A stretch of DNA of 64,000 nt from Sipunculus nudus (taxonomy: Eukaryota > Annelida > Sipuncula > Golfingiida > Sipunculidae), in contig CM049310.1 in the NCBI GenBank assembly GCA_026874595.1, positions 1,984,001-2,048,000 on the forward strand, given 5' to 3'. The notes under the pieces were generated by a model. The model was not told the DNA's origin, searched no databases, and saw only the letters and a list, made by a program, of their open reading frames with translations. The translations under genes were made by a program, and so were the position numbers. Shown in pieces: positions 47,336-58,885 of this stretch. Numbering within the stretch: position 1 is the first letter of the stretch; every line of letters starts with the position of its first letter.

Positions 47336-48451
47336 CAGTGGAGCACCATTTATCCGAACACTGTTTATCTGTAATTGACATTTGTGAACCTAAATTATGA
47401 CCGCTTATCCAAAATTTTACAAATGAAAATTTGGCCATCTGAAAATATATATATTGCATCAGAAGAGCAGATCTTCGCACATGTTTTTACTCCCAACCCA
47501 ATTTTTTAATGAATGCATCACCAGTTGTTGAGTTTCAGGTGTGACAACACCTAATAGACCAGGTTGTGCACATGCAGCCAACCCTTCGCTGGACTCATTT
47601 ATGCAGTTGTAGGTGTGAAAACGATCACGGGTTGGATCACCTAATTTACCTTTTGTTGAACCTCGTCAGGTTGTTCACACCGGTAAACCATCCGGCAATG
47701 ACAGCGAGTAGTTTCTGTGCTGATAAAGTAGGACTCTGATACGCTTGAACTTGTACTCATCTGAGCAGTTTAACATTGCAAACAAATCTGTTTTCTATAT
47801 CAGCTTTATCATGACATGCATGTTAATTCCCAATTTATAAATTTATGGAAATTTTTACCACAAAAACACCTATCACAGCACTCGAGTTTTATGTCAGATG
47901 TCCTGTCACTTGAAGACAAGCGCTTTATTTCTCAAGCATCTTGAAGACACTTAACTGAATCGCAGTTGGCCAGAGAGTTCAATGTTGGCAGATAAACCAT
48001 ACGTGACACCAAGAACAGTCGTCACAAGCTAAGGGACTTCAAGGGCCTGATGAAAGACATGCAGGTTTCCAAAAGAGGAAAGACCATGCGCTCAGCGTCT
48101 GATGACAAGTTAGCTTAACTGCTCATACATAAGGGGTGGTACAGAGGCAGTTAAACTGTCATGGCGGATATCTACACATTTGGCAAGGGAATAACTGGTT
48201 CATATACTTCAGCGACAAATAATCTCAATAAATTAGTTGAAAATGAAATAATAATAATTACTTGAATGAACGTTTGATTTGTTCATTCTATGTAAGTAAG
48301 CAAGTACTTATCACATATAAAGAGTGATAATATTGGGCTGATGACATCAATGCCACAATGTTATTTTACACATGACTGTTCATCCAAACATTCATTTATC
48401 CAAACAAAAAACCTTGTCCCCCAAGATGTTTGGATGAATGGTGCACCACTG
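47336..48451 (+). mobile_element. pogo/Tigger-like DNA transposon remnant
   Basis: Terminal inverted repeats CAGTGGAGCACCATTTATCC and its right-hand mate, TGTTTGGATGAATGGTGCAC then CACTG (48427-48451), flanked on both sides by TA (47334-47335 and 48452-48453), the target duplication of the Tc1/mariner superfamily. CAG-starting ends and the HTH remnant inside point to the pogo/Tigger branch. At 1.1 kb it is internally deleted. Confidence 0.8.
47963..48165 (+). pseudogene. Transposase N-terminal HTH fragment (pogo/Tigger, CENP-B-like)
   Basis: The frame reads QLAREFNVGR, a stop, then TIRDTKNSRHKLRDFKGLMK and on to RSASDDKLA, a second stop and a few residues more. This is the pattern of the Psq/CENP-B-type helix-turn-helix at the front of Tigger transposases (LAxxFxVG-xTIxDIxK). 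In-frame stops and the missing DDE domain show it is dead. Reading is by motif recall. Confidence 0.55.
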
Positions 48452-48786
48452 TACCTCCTTTGTTCAAAATTTATAACTTGAACAAGAGAAATATGTACAG
48501 ATATACATTCATGTCAGAACAAATATTTCATACTTGTTAATGTTACCACCCATAGACACTTCTTATGGCTGAGGGCTTTTGTCAGCTTTTGTTGAAATTC
48601 TACTTTTGAATTAATTAGGTGGTCTAAACAGATAGGATTCATTGCCATTGTCTGTTCAAAACTTTTATATCTGTTAACATTCGCCAGACACTCAGATTGA
48701 CTGACAGGCATTGACAGCTTGGTTTTTAGCTCAGCTGACTATAAGTCATCTGAGCTATAGTCATGGTCCATTGTCCGTCGTCCGTC

Positions 48787-48818
<32 letters not shown>

Positions 48819-51130
48819 CGTCTGGATGTCCGTCCGTAAGACTGGCACGTTTCGACACCGTTGGACCTACGAATCTGAATTTCGGCATACAGTTAGATGT
48901 CCCCATAATCTCCTTCCATGCCAAAAATTGGGTCAATAGGACTTCGTTCCTTTGAGATATTAAGGAAAAACCTCAATTTTTTATTAGAAATCTATTTTCA
49001 CACTTCAGGACTGCCTAATATCAAAACCACTCATCTGGTTTTCTTCATATTTACCATAAATATTCCTCTATATAGTTCCTATGTACATGCCAGATATTAA
49101 GTCAGTATTATATAATTTAAAAAAGTTATTGGCCCAAACATAATGCACTTTGTAAAAAAATCAGGAAGATATTTTGTCACTTAAGACCAAAAGTGTTAAA
49201 GGTAGGGACTTTTTTCCAGTAATACAACTTTAATTAATCAAAATTTAATTGTATACCAAAAATTAGATCAAAATTTGTTAAATTTTTTTAAATATTGGCA
49301 AAAATATAAAATTGGTACCTTAAATTTTGCCCAACTTTGGCCATGGCACGTTTTTTTCCTGTAAGTACTGTGGATTTAATTTTCACACCATGTATACATA
49401 AGGATTTAATCTGTTAAAATCTGAAATTTTAAAATAAAAGCTGCAAAATTAGGCTAGTTATTGAATTTTTTTGGAGGCTCTTGTTGTATTCCCTTACATT
49501 GTCAAGCAGTCCACTTTGATGACTGTAGGTCATTCAGTGCACATCTCTATGCTCCCCAGGCTGTTGACATAATTTTAGATGTCCCCAAAATCTCCTACCA
49601 TACCGAAAATTGGGTCATTAGGACTTTGTTCCTTCGAGATATTAAGGAAAAAAACTCCGTTTTCCATAAAAAAAAGCCATTGTTACACTTCAAGGCTGCC
49701 TAATATCAAAACCACTGATCTGTTTTTGATCGTATTTAGTATTCACATTCTTTTATACATTTTCCATGAACATACCAAAAATTAGGTCAGTATTGAGTAT
49801 TATTTTGAAGTTATGGGCCAAAACATAATGCAATTTTTTTTAAAATCTGGAAATATATTTACTCACATGAGAATTGCTGAACCTAGAGACCTTTTTTCAG
49901 GAATATAACTTTATTTAATCAAAATTCAATTGTTTACCCAAAATTAGATCTGAATTTTGCAAATTTTTCAAGTTATTAGCATAAATAAAAAACAATACCT
50001 TAAATTTTGTCCAACTTTGGCACTGTTGATTTAATTTTCCCAGCATATATGCATAAGGATTTAATCTTTTAAAATCTGAACTTTCAGAAGAAATTGATTG
50101 GAATGAATAGCTTTTATTCATGTTTTCACACACCATGTCAAGTGTTGTTTACATCTAGCCCACCTAGTAGTACAGCCTTCACTTGCATTATGTAACCCAC
50201 CCCAGGCAGCTTACCTTGGCCCAGCTTGGCCACTACTAGCAGGCTTCCCCTAGCCCTGCACTCATCCCCCCCCCCCCCCCCAGCTGGTGCATAAACTAGA
50301 TGAATGTTATAATTTTTCTGTATTTTATTTTATTCTTGGACATGCTACATTTTAGATTTTGTATTGAACCACCAGGGTTACAATGATTAAAGTGTACATT
50401 TAATTGTGTCCACAAAGTGGTGTATTGCTGTGAAAGTCTGGATGTTCATGAGATAGTAATTCTTACTTCAGAAGAGTAAAAACTTTACCAGGTGTGAAAT
50501 TGACCAAAAATTCCAGTAATTAATTAAAACTGGGATAGTAATTAGCGCAATGATATTGTTTGTCCCTCATTCAACCAACAGTGTGTATACTTTATTTGAA
50601 AAGATGTTTTATTTTGTCAAATTTACTTTTATTTTATTTTGGTGAATAAAATTAAGCATGTCCTATAAACTCCAATATGCAAAACTTTTTAATAGTGATT
50701 CAAGGAATATTCTTGATGCCATGTTGTGGCATTATTTTCTTTTAAAATCAGTTAAAACATTTATGATTTAAAAATAATAAAATATATGTGAATGCATAAT
50801 ATGACCCAATGTTTTTTACTCTGTATATATAATGTTTGCAACTTTTGCAAAAATTCTAATATTTTAACTTATATTTTCAGGTTTTTTAATTAAAAATTTA
50901 TAAACCTGTAAATAAGAAAAAATGATACAGATAAAATTTCTTAATGGAAAAAGTGGATCTCCTTAAAAAAATAGGATTATATATAAACTTAAATGCATTA
51001 TTCTCTTGAAAGTGAAATAAAGGTATTAGTCCATTCTGTCCACTTGCCTGTCCATCTGTAAATTTTTGTATGCAACACAGTATCTCAAAACTTTTACTGT
51101 TTTTCTTCATGACAGTCTTGTCAGAGTATT

Positions 51131-54100
51131 TAGGCCATGGGCTTGTGGGGGTCATAGTGCACCCCCCTTGTGATTTACTTTAATGGGTATCTTCATGTAG
51201 CCCTAGGTCTAATAAGTCAGAAAATTGATGTTGCCAGCAAAAAAACTGGGATGGAAGATACCCCCATGGACTTTTTAACCACGCCTACTTTTACAGCTGG
51301 AGGCATATAATTAGGGGTATGGGAAATTCAAACAGCCCTAACTTTGCAACTCTTTACCAAAATATTTCAAATGACCACTTAAAATGTTTGTCTTGTCAAA
51401 TAATTTCAAGTCCATGCAAATGATATGCAAATTTATTCTGAAAAAAAGGTCACCAGAGGTCAAAAGGTCATAAACTTTGACCTTTACCAATAATTTCTCG
51501 CATAATCAGGTTTTATTTATCTCCGAGACCATATTTCTTTTATTTTTATTTTAATTAATTAAAATGAACTTTTACTTGTGCTTTTCAATACCTGAAGTAA
51601 AAAAAAATGAAAAGAAGTGGTGATTACCCCATGGTATGTGAGATATTTCTGCACTTTTACATACTCTTTGTACATTTTGCTGAATGTGTCGAATATTAGT
51701 AAGGCAAAATCTAACATGTGATACTTTGGAATATTTCACTGAATCTTTAAAAATGCCAATAAATGATGATATTTAAGTTCTTCTATAAAATGAAACATCA
51801 AATCATGCAAATGTTTTCATGGAACAGTTTGTTGAAGTCAAAAGTAAACAAAGGTTGACTTTACCAACACCATAGCTGTTTGTTACACATTGTCCTTTTA
51901 AAGCGTGCCATGAAATCTTTATATTGAAAGAAATATATGTTACTCTCTCAAATTACTCATTTCCAGTAAACATTTATCCTAAATCTTATCGGTTTGTATC
52001 TAATTTCATGACCTATATATATGTTCTTAGATAGTTGTCACTGGTTCATTGATCTCTGTTAACAGCAAACCCCTAATTTTAATTTAAATCTCCCCCTTGG
52101 GCCCCTTCAAAGGTTTAGTGTTAAGTTAAATCCTGGATTTCTAAAGATCTGAGCTTGTATGATAATGATTAAGGTATCCTAGTTATGAACTGATCTGAGA
52201 TTTTATTCTGGCTGATTTGACCTTGAAGATCCAGGTGAAGGTCACCAGTTTTCAAGCACCACAAGGTACGCAATTAAAACAATAGTGTTCAAATTTGAGG
52301 GAAATATGTGATACTTCAAAAGATAAAGGGTTCCCATTTTTTTATTTCATCCAATTTACCTTGATGATGAAGGTCAAGGTTAACATATTTTAAACCGGTA
52401 TGAGATATTGGTAGAGACATTTCACAAGTTTAATTTCATGAAAATATATCAAGTGGTTCAAAAGTTATAGCGTTGAAAATAATTTCTATTTTGGCTGATT
52501 TTTTCGTGAATATACAGGTCAAGGTCACCAGTTTTTGAGCTCCTCAAGGGACTTGATTAAAACACTAGTGTTTTAAATTTGAGGAAAAAAATGCGCTACT
52601 TCAAAAGTAACAGGGTTCACAAATAATTCTGTTTTGGCCTATTTGACCATGATGTTGTAGGTCAATGTCATAAGTTTTTTAACATGTCTGAGATATTTGT
52701 AGAGACATTTCACGAGTCGAATTCAATGAAAATATGTTGGGCGGTTCAAAAGTTATTATCTTCACAAATACTTTCCGTTCTAATTGATTTGAACTTGAAG
52801 ATCTAGGTAAAAGTCACCAGTTTTTTAACTCCTTAAAAACTTGATTTTAACAATTAGTGTTTCAAATTTGAGGGGAAAATATGGGACACTTCAAAAGTTG
52901 TGGGGTTCACCAAAAATCCTATTTCGACCTATTTGACCTTGATGACTGTCAAGGTCACCAGTTTTCAAACTCGTCCGAGATTTTGGTAGAAACAATTTAA
53001 ATTTAAATTTCATGAAAAATTGTTGAGTCTTTCAAAAGTTATCGTGTTCACATGATATTACAGAGACGATGCTGAGTACGACGCTGATGACGACAGACCA
53101 AACACTGTATGTCTCCCCCATGGGAGGGAAGACTTAATTACATATGATTAATATAATTTCTCTCCCGAATATATAACCGATGCCATCATAGTATGATAAT
53201 TGTGATAATTGATTAAAAATTGCAATTTTATTAATGGAGCAATCTTTATATTTTTATCCTTTATTGGCCTGCCTCTGTGCATTTTGGCGGACTTTGGCAG
53301 TCTAGTCTATCTTTTTTATGGACCTCTGTCCATAGTGAGTAGATAGTCAAATAAGACAGTCAGATAGACCTTCACAGAGATTGTCAAGTAGTTCCTGATA
53401 TCTGACTTGATTCTGACTGGCTCTGGTGGCAAACCATTCCCACTTCCTGGCTAAAACTCTAGCTGTACATCTGTCATGGTCTTTCTGACTGACCAGCTCT
53501 CCAACGGCTAGCCTGTTTGATATATGTTTTATTTACCTGGTGTGTTGTCTAAAAGACAGGCTTTCTGACTAAGTTCCCTGAAGGTCCTTTTGCCTGGTAA
53601 GTTAGCTAGTTCTCTGGAAGGATATACATGTATACCTGATGGTCAGACTGATGACTATAGCTCTTGCTCTAGCATTTGTGTATTGTTGAACAAAGGAGGC
53701 GCCGTCTTGTGGATTAGAAGTCTTGTAGTTAGAAAATAACTGACCACTTGTCAACAAGATATGTTGGTAGAAAGACAGTCAGGCTCCTGGAATACCAGAG
53801 TGTTAGCTTATTAATCAAACAGACTGAACACCGTAGAGCTATAGTCATTAATCTGACTATCAGGCAACTATCCTCCTAGAGACATAGCTAAGCCTAACTT
53901 ATCAGGCATTGGGGCTCCAGGGAACCCGGTCAGGAAGCTGGTTTAGTAGGCAAAACACCCGATAAATAATAAATATGTCAAACAGGCTGGTTGTTAGAGA
54001 GCTAGTCAGTCACAAAGACGATGACAGATGACCAGCTAGAGATATAGCTAGGTAGTGGGAATGGTTTACTACCACAGCTAGTCAGGATCAAGTCCGATAT

Positions 54101-55726
54101 CAGCAACTGCCTGACAAGCTCTGTAAAAGGTCTTACTGTGTTATCTAAATATTTACTGACTATCTGTGGTAATCTGACTGACAACCCAAATTGCAGTGTT
54201 TCTGTATTTTTAATGGACTATGCAGTTGCTCAAATACTAGTTAGAAAAACTGCCTGTCAGTCAGACATTCACTCAAACAGAAAATAAAATGTACCGCAAG
54301 AGAGTCATTTGATCAGAGAGTCAACATGAGAAACAGGTGTATCAGTTACATAATGAGTTAACCTGTCAGAGAGGTTTTTCTCAGTCAAGATGATATTCAG
54401 GTAGACAGATAGTCAGACATGACAGGCGAACGAATAGGCTTACAGACATTCATAAGTAAAAAAAAAAAGACTGACAGAGGTCCATAAATAAAAAAGGCTA
54501 GACTGCCAAAGTCCTCCAAAATGCACGGAGGCAGGCGTTTATGATAAGTATAAAATAAATATAAAGATAGCTCCATTAATAAATTGCAATTTTTTAATCA
54601 ATTATCACAAAAAATATACTATGACGACATCAGTAATATATCCGGGAGATATATAATCTTAATCATATGGAATTAATTAGAGAATTTATTATTAATTGTT
54701 ATATGAAATGGATATATGTGATATAAGTGTACAATGCAAAAAGAAAATAAAAAAATTGCTTGATTCCAGTCAATTAAAATTAGGGTTTTGCTTTGAACAG
54801 AGATCAATAAACCAGTGACAACTACCTAAGAACATATATAACTTTCATGAGATAAGATACAAATCGGTAAGAATTAGGATGAATGTTTACTGGAAATGTG
54901 TTAATTGAAAGATAGAAAGTAACAAACATTAGTTTCAATATTAAGATTTTATGGCACAATTTACAACGACCATGGGTAACAAACAGCTATGGTGTTGGTA
55001 AGGTCAACCTTTGTTTACTTTTGCCTTCAACAAACTGTTCGATGAAAATATTTGCATGATTTGATGTTTCGTTTTATAGATGAACTCTGATATCATCCTT
55101 TGTGGTCATTTGCAAAGATTCAATGAAAGATTCCAAAGTACCACTTGTTAGAGTTTGCCTTACTCCTATTCAACACATTCCGCAATACACAAAAAGAGTA
55201 TGTGAAAGTACAGAAATATCTCACATACCGCGAGGTAATTGCTAAACTTCAAATTGTTTTACTTCAGGTATTAAAAAGCTCCAGTAGACCTTCATTTAAT
55301 TAATTTTCATTAAAAATGAAGTTGTATGGTCTTGGCAATAAATAAAACCTGATAATGCGAGAAATTATAGGTAAAGGTCAAAGTTTGTGACCTTTTGACC
55401 TCTGGTGACCTTTTTACAGAATAAATTTGCATATCATTTGCATGGACTTGTAGATCTTGACAAGGCAAACATTTTAAGTGGTCATTTGAAATATTTTGGT
55501 GAAGCGTTGCAAAGTTAGGGCTGTTTGAATTTTCCATACCCCTAATTATTTGCCTCCAGCTGTAAAAGTAGGCGTGGTTAAAAAGTCAAACGGGGGTATC
55601 TTCCATCCCAGTTTTTTTGCTGGCAACATCAATTTTCTGACTTATTAGACCTAGGGCTACATGAAGATACCCATTAAAGTAAATCACAAGGGGGGTGTAC
55701 TATGACCCCCACTAGCCCATGGCCTA
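51131..55726. mobile_element. 4.6-kb foldback element, palindromic over most of its length
   Basis: The ends are TAGGCCATGGGC and GCCCATGGCCTA, flanked by ATT on both sides (51128-51130 and 55727-55729). The uninterrupted site GAGTATTAGTTTGC stands in copy 5 at 43455. Positions 51131-52086 pair with 54772-55726 as long inverted arms. Pairing resumes at about 53140-53720 against 53720-54690, diverging toward a centre near 53.72 kb rich in CAGTCAGACTGAC-like motifs. No open frame of note lies on either strand, so mobility must be supplied in trans. The superfamily is not recognised; the ATT duplication is 3 bp. Confidence 0.8.
52087..53140. repeat. One-arm insertion with about 285-bp tandem units and TCAAGGTCA motifs
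   Basis: Present only in the left arm of the foldback. It begins near CTCCCCCTTGGGCCCC (52088) and ends near CTCCCCCATGGGAGGG (53112), so its ends are similar. Three degenerate units start near 52210, 52493 and 52782, marked by CTGATTTGACCTTGAAGATC and CAAGGTCACCAGTTTT. No coding sequence is present. Confidence 0.6.
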
Positions 55727-56481
55727 ATTAGTTTGCAATCATATATTTAGAACTTTACTATAACCAAGTAGGAGGGCCCCTTTCCTCTTAGCTTTTCATA
55801 TTCTTATATAAATGAAAAACATTACAATAGAATATTTCTACATCCACCTTCGTGCTGCCCTCACTTTTCCCTTCTCCGAACCCCATCCCAAAGTCAGCCT
55901 CAGTAAGCAAGAACAAGATGAATCAGATATATTCATACTTTAATATTTTGTATAACTATTCGTCCATAGGTACCTATGTACATGCCAGAAATTATGTCAA
56001 TATTGTGTAATATGTAGACATAGTGGGCATCACAATAATGTACCTTGTCAAGACTAAAGAGATATTGTGTCATACAGTCACATATTCATAAATCACTTCA
56101 TCAGCATAGTTAATCATAACATCATATCTGTCAAATTGAACGCTTGCAGACTACCATACACTTTAGATCCTTCAACAAATAGCCTTATCATCTACTACTG
56201 CTTATTACTGCTGTCATCGCATTCATAATTGCTCAAATATATCACAATTTTCAACCCCTCCTAAATAAATAAAAAATAAACCACTTTATTTGACTCTATT
56301 AATCCATCAGTCAGGTAATTTCATTTATCATTTACTCACATATTACATTACATTCCTTTATAATAGCCCAACATTAACATGATATTCATAAGCTTTATCG
56401 ACTCGATATAGTATCACAGTGGAGAAACATTTATAGTCCAATCACGATCAGCTGAGCGCCATGACCCATGGGTCCCTTGTT

Positions 56482-56698
56482 AGGTATTGAAATCCTTTGT
56501 GAGTTCTGGCCATTCATCTCACCCATGGGTTACCGTTAGAGTAAAATATTTATTGAACTTCTCTTCTTTTCCCATGTCAGGATTAGGCACAGCTGTTCAG
56601 GCCTCAACATGTGAAGGCTATATGGTTTATCAGTTTTGCAGGCATCTTAACACAAGCATAGTCAATAACTGTAAAAAAAGATTAATATTTTTGTATTT
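56482..56698. other. Spacer between Helentron-like copies
   Basis: About 215 bp of non-repeat sequence with no supported feature. Confidence 0.35.
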
Positions 56699-58273
56699 TT
56701 AGCTCAGCTGACTATAAGTGGTCTGAGCTATAGTCATAGTCCTTTGTCCCTTGTCTGTTAACAGGGCACGTTTTGAAACTGTTGGACCTACGAATACAAA
56801 ATTTTGCATACAGTCAGATGTCCCCAAAATCTCCTTCCATACCAAAAATTGGGTCACTAGGACTTAGTTCCTTTGAGATATTAAGGAAAAACCTCCATTT
56901 TCCATAAAAAAGCAATTGTTTCATTTCAAGGCTCCGTAATATCAAAACCACTGATCTATTTTTTATCATATTTAGTATACCTATATATATATATTCTTTC
57001 ATACATTTTCTATGAACATATCAAAAATTAGGTCAGTATTGCATATTCTTTTGAAGTTATAGGCCTAAATATAATGCAATTCTTATAAAATCAGAAAACA
57101 TATTTACTCACTTAACATGAGAATTGCTGAAGCTGGAGACTTTTTTTAATGATATAAATTTATTAAATCAAGATTCAATTGTTTACCCAAAATTAGATCT
57201 GAATTTTGCAAATTTTCAAGTTATTAGCATAAATAAAAAATCAATACCTGAAATTTTGTCTAACTTTGGCAACGGCACGTTTTTCCTGTAAGCACTGTTG
57301 ATTTAATTTTCACAGCATATATATGTCAAGGCCCAGATCTGTCCAGCCCAAATTGCAATCGCAGTTCAGGCCCGCCCAAACTGCGATCGCAATCCAGGCT
57401 GGCCAGATCTTAGATCTATCCAGCCCAGATTGTTATCACAGTTTAGTCCGGTCAAGAATGCGATCCTGTCTTTCTTGCTTCAGGATCGCAATCTGGGCTG
57501 GACAGATCTATCTGTCCAGCCAAGATTGCCATCCTAAACTTGACCAGCCCATATTGTGATCCATGCTTTTACTATCCATGCTTAAACATATTTTTATTTT
57601 ATCAAATTTACTAAATCTTTAATTACAGTGAATAAAATAAAGCATGAACTGAAAACTCCAATGTGCAAAACTTTTTAATAGTCATTCAAGGAATGTTGTG
57701 GCATTATTTTCTTTTAAATTCAGTTTAAACATTTGTGATTTAAAGATAATAAAATAAACATGTATGCATAATATGACCCGATAAGAGCTACACTCTTGAT
57801 AAATAATGATTGTAACTTAGAATTCTGATATTTTAACCTATATGTTCATATTTTTTTTTCAAATTTATAAAACTTGTTAATAAAAAAAAAATGAATTTGA
57901 TAAAACTATTAATGGAAAAGAGGATATGCTTAAAAAAAAGGGCTTTTATATAAACTTAAATGCATTATTCCCTTGAAAGTGAAATAAAGGTATTAGTCCC
58001 TTCTTTCCACTTGCCTGTCCATCTGTAAATGTTTCATATGCATCACAGTATCTCAAAACTGTTAATGTTTTTCTTTATGACAGTCTTTTCAGAGTATTAG
58101 ATTTGCAATCATATATTTAGAACTTTACTATAACCAAGTAGAAGGGCCTCTTTCCTCTTAGCTTCTCATATGCTTATATATATGAAAAAAATTACAATGG
58201 AATATTTGGCATATTTTGCATTTGCAAAAATTTCAAACTTCAGCTGAGCGCCGTGACCCATGGGTCCCTTGTT
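56699..58273 (+). mobile_element. Helentron-like element, copy 7
   Basis: Left end TTAGCTCAGCTGACTATAAG at 56699; right end TCAGCTGAGCGCC, GACCCATGGGTC, CCTTGTT at 58273; 1.58 kb. The microsatellite is nearly lost. A dyad-rich block (57324-57575) sits where other copies have the CCAGGCAGCTTA and poly-C module, so this copy carries a further nested insertion or replacement. Confidence 0.72.
57324..57575. repeat. GATC-dyad repeat block nested in Helentron copy 7
   Basis: It starts TGTCAAGGCCCAGATCTGTC and continues as alternating short motifs such as CTGCGATCGCAATCCAGGCT, CAGGATCGCAATCTGGGCTG and CTGTCCAGCC. The opening matches that of the element at 32241, though the repeat words differ. No clear right TIR was found. 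Confidence 0.55.
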
Positions 58274-58709
58274 TGTATTTGACAACAACCTTGTGGATCA
58301 TAGACATAGGGCATTTTATACATTTGCAGAATTATTATACATAATATGTCTTCTTTGTGATGGCAAACTACTCCTGGCATACTCAGAAGGTTTAATGTAA
58401 TTAATTAATACACAATATCATTTGTCACTGTAACATTTCATATTGCTTGTTTAATACCTACCATTTTGTACAGTACCATATGTCTCCAAGAGGCATCATG
58501 ATATCTGACCAGAAAATCTAATTAAAAAACATGTCCATACAAAAATTGTAAAACTGAAGGACATATTAGACCTGTATGCCTGAAAATACAACCTACAGCA
58601 TCCTGCATCTTTGTAATGATGATGGTTTATGTATGACATGTACTCTAATGATAATAAGTGGATATAGCTATGTTAGTCTGTAATAGAGGCGTAGGTAAAG
58701 ATAAAAAGT
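58274..58709. other. Non-coding spacer
   Basis: No feature supported. Confidence 0.35.
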
Positions 58710-58885
58710 GACACCTTTTAGATAGACTAACTTGTATATTAACACATGAGCTTTCGAAGTGCACAGGCTTCTTTGTCAGGAACGTCTCTCTACACATTCC
58801 CACTTAATTACCACCTGACGAAGGAGCATGTCCGCTTCAACAGTTTGTGTGTTAATAACAAGTAAGTCTCAATCTTAAAGGTGTC
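58710..58885. repeat. Short foldback with hammerhead-like core
   Basis: Inverted arms of about 70 nt (58710-58780 and 58815-58885), beginning GACACCTTTTAGATAGAC on the left and ending AATCTTAAAGGTGTC on the right. Each arm read outward from the centre has CTGAC(G/A)A, a short GC stem, then near-GAAA and CTCATGTGTTAATA. This resembles the conserved core of a hammerhead ribozyme but is imperfect: the right arm has CAAC in place of GAAA. It is probably a dispersed metazoan repeat. Confidence 0.5.

Larger units (their letters stand above)
46442..48577 (+). mobile_element. Hairpin-ended element with about 290-bp tandem units, hosting a pogo-like insertion
   Basis: The left end AGCCCTCAGCCGTAGTGGCT folds back on GAAGGGC as a hairpin. 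The right end carries GGCTGAGGGCT (48567-48577), the inverse of the left arm. The interior has three degenerate units of about 290 bp (near 46519, 46819 and 47107; GATATC...ATTCAACACAGGAA and AAGATGGGTGACCTTGACC). These units are homologous to sequence inside the foldback at 31.2 kb. The pogo-like element at 47336-48451 lies inside. Confidence 0.6.
48726..56481 (+). mobile_element. Helentron-like element, copy 6 (internally duplicated), split by a foldback
   Basis: The left end TTAGCTCAGCTGACTATAAG and GTCC/GTCT microsatellite (48775-48840) match copy 5. The right end has TCAGCTGAGC, the palindrome GACCCATGGGTC and CCTTGTT at 56481. The body module is present twice (48840-49450 and 49570-50150), followed by the poly-C tract (about 50266-50281) and the AT-rich right half. 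At 51131-55726 it is interrupted by the 4.6-kb foldback, after which the sequence resumes at 55727 in register with 43458 of copy 5. Confidence 0.78.

Noticed and set aside
5253-56720. tRNA-derived SINE heads from the TAGCTCAG string (box A-like)
   Set aside because: No box B or tRNA-like fold follows at the right distance. The string is part of the Helentron-like terminal hairpin.
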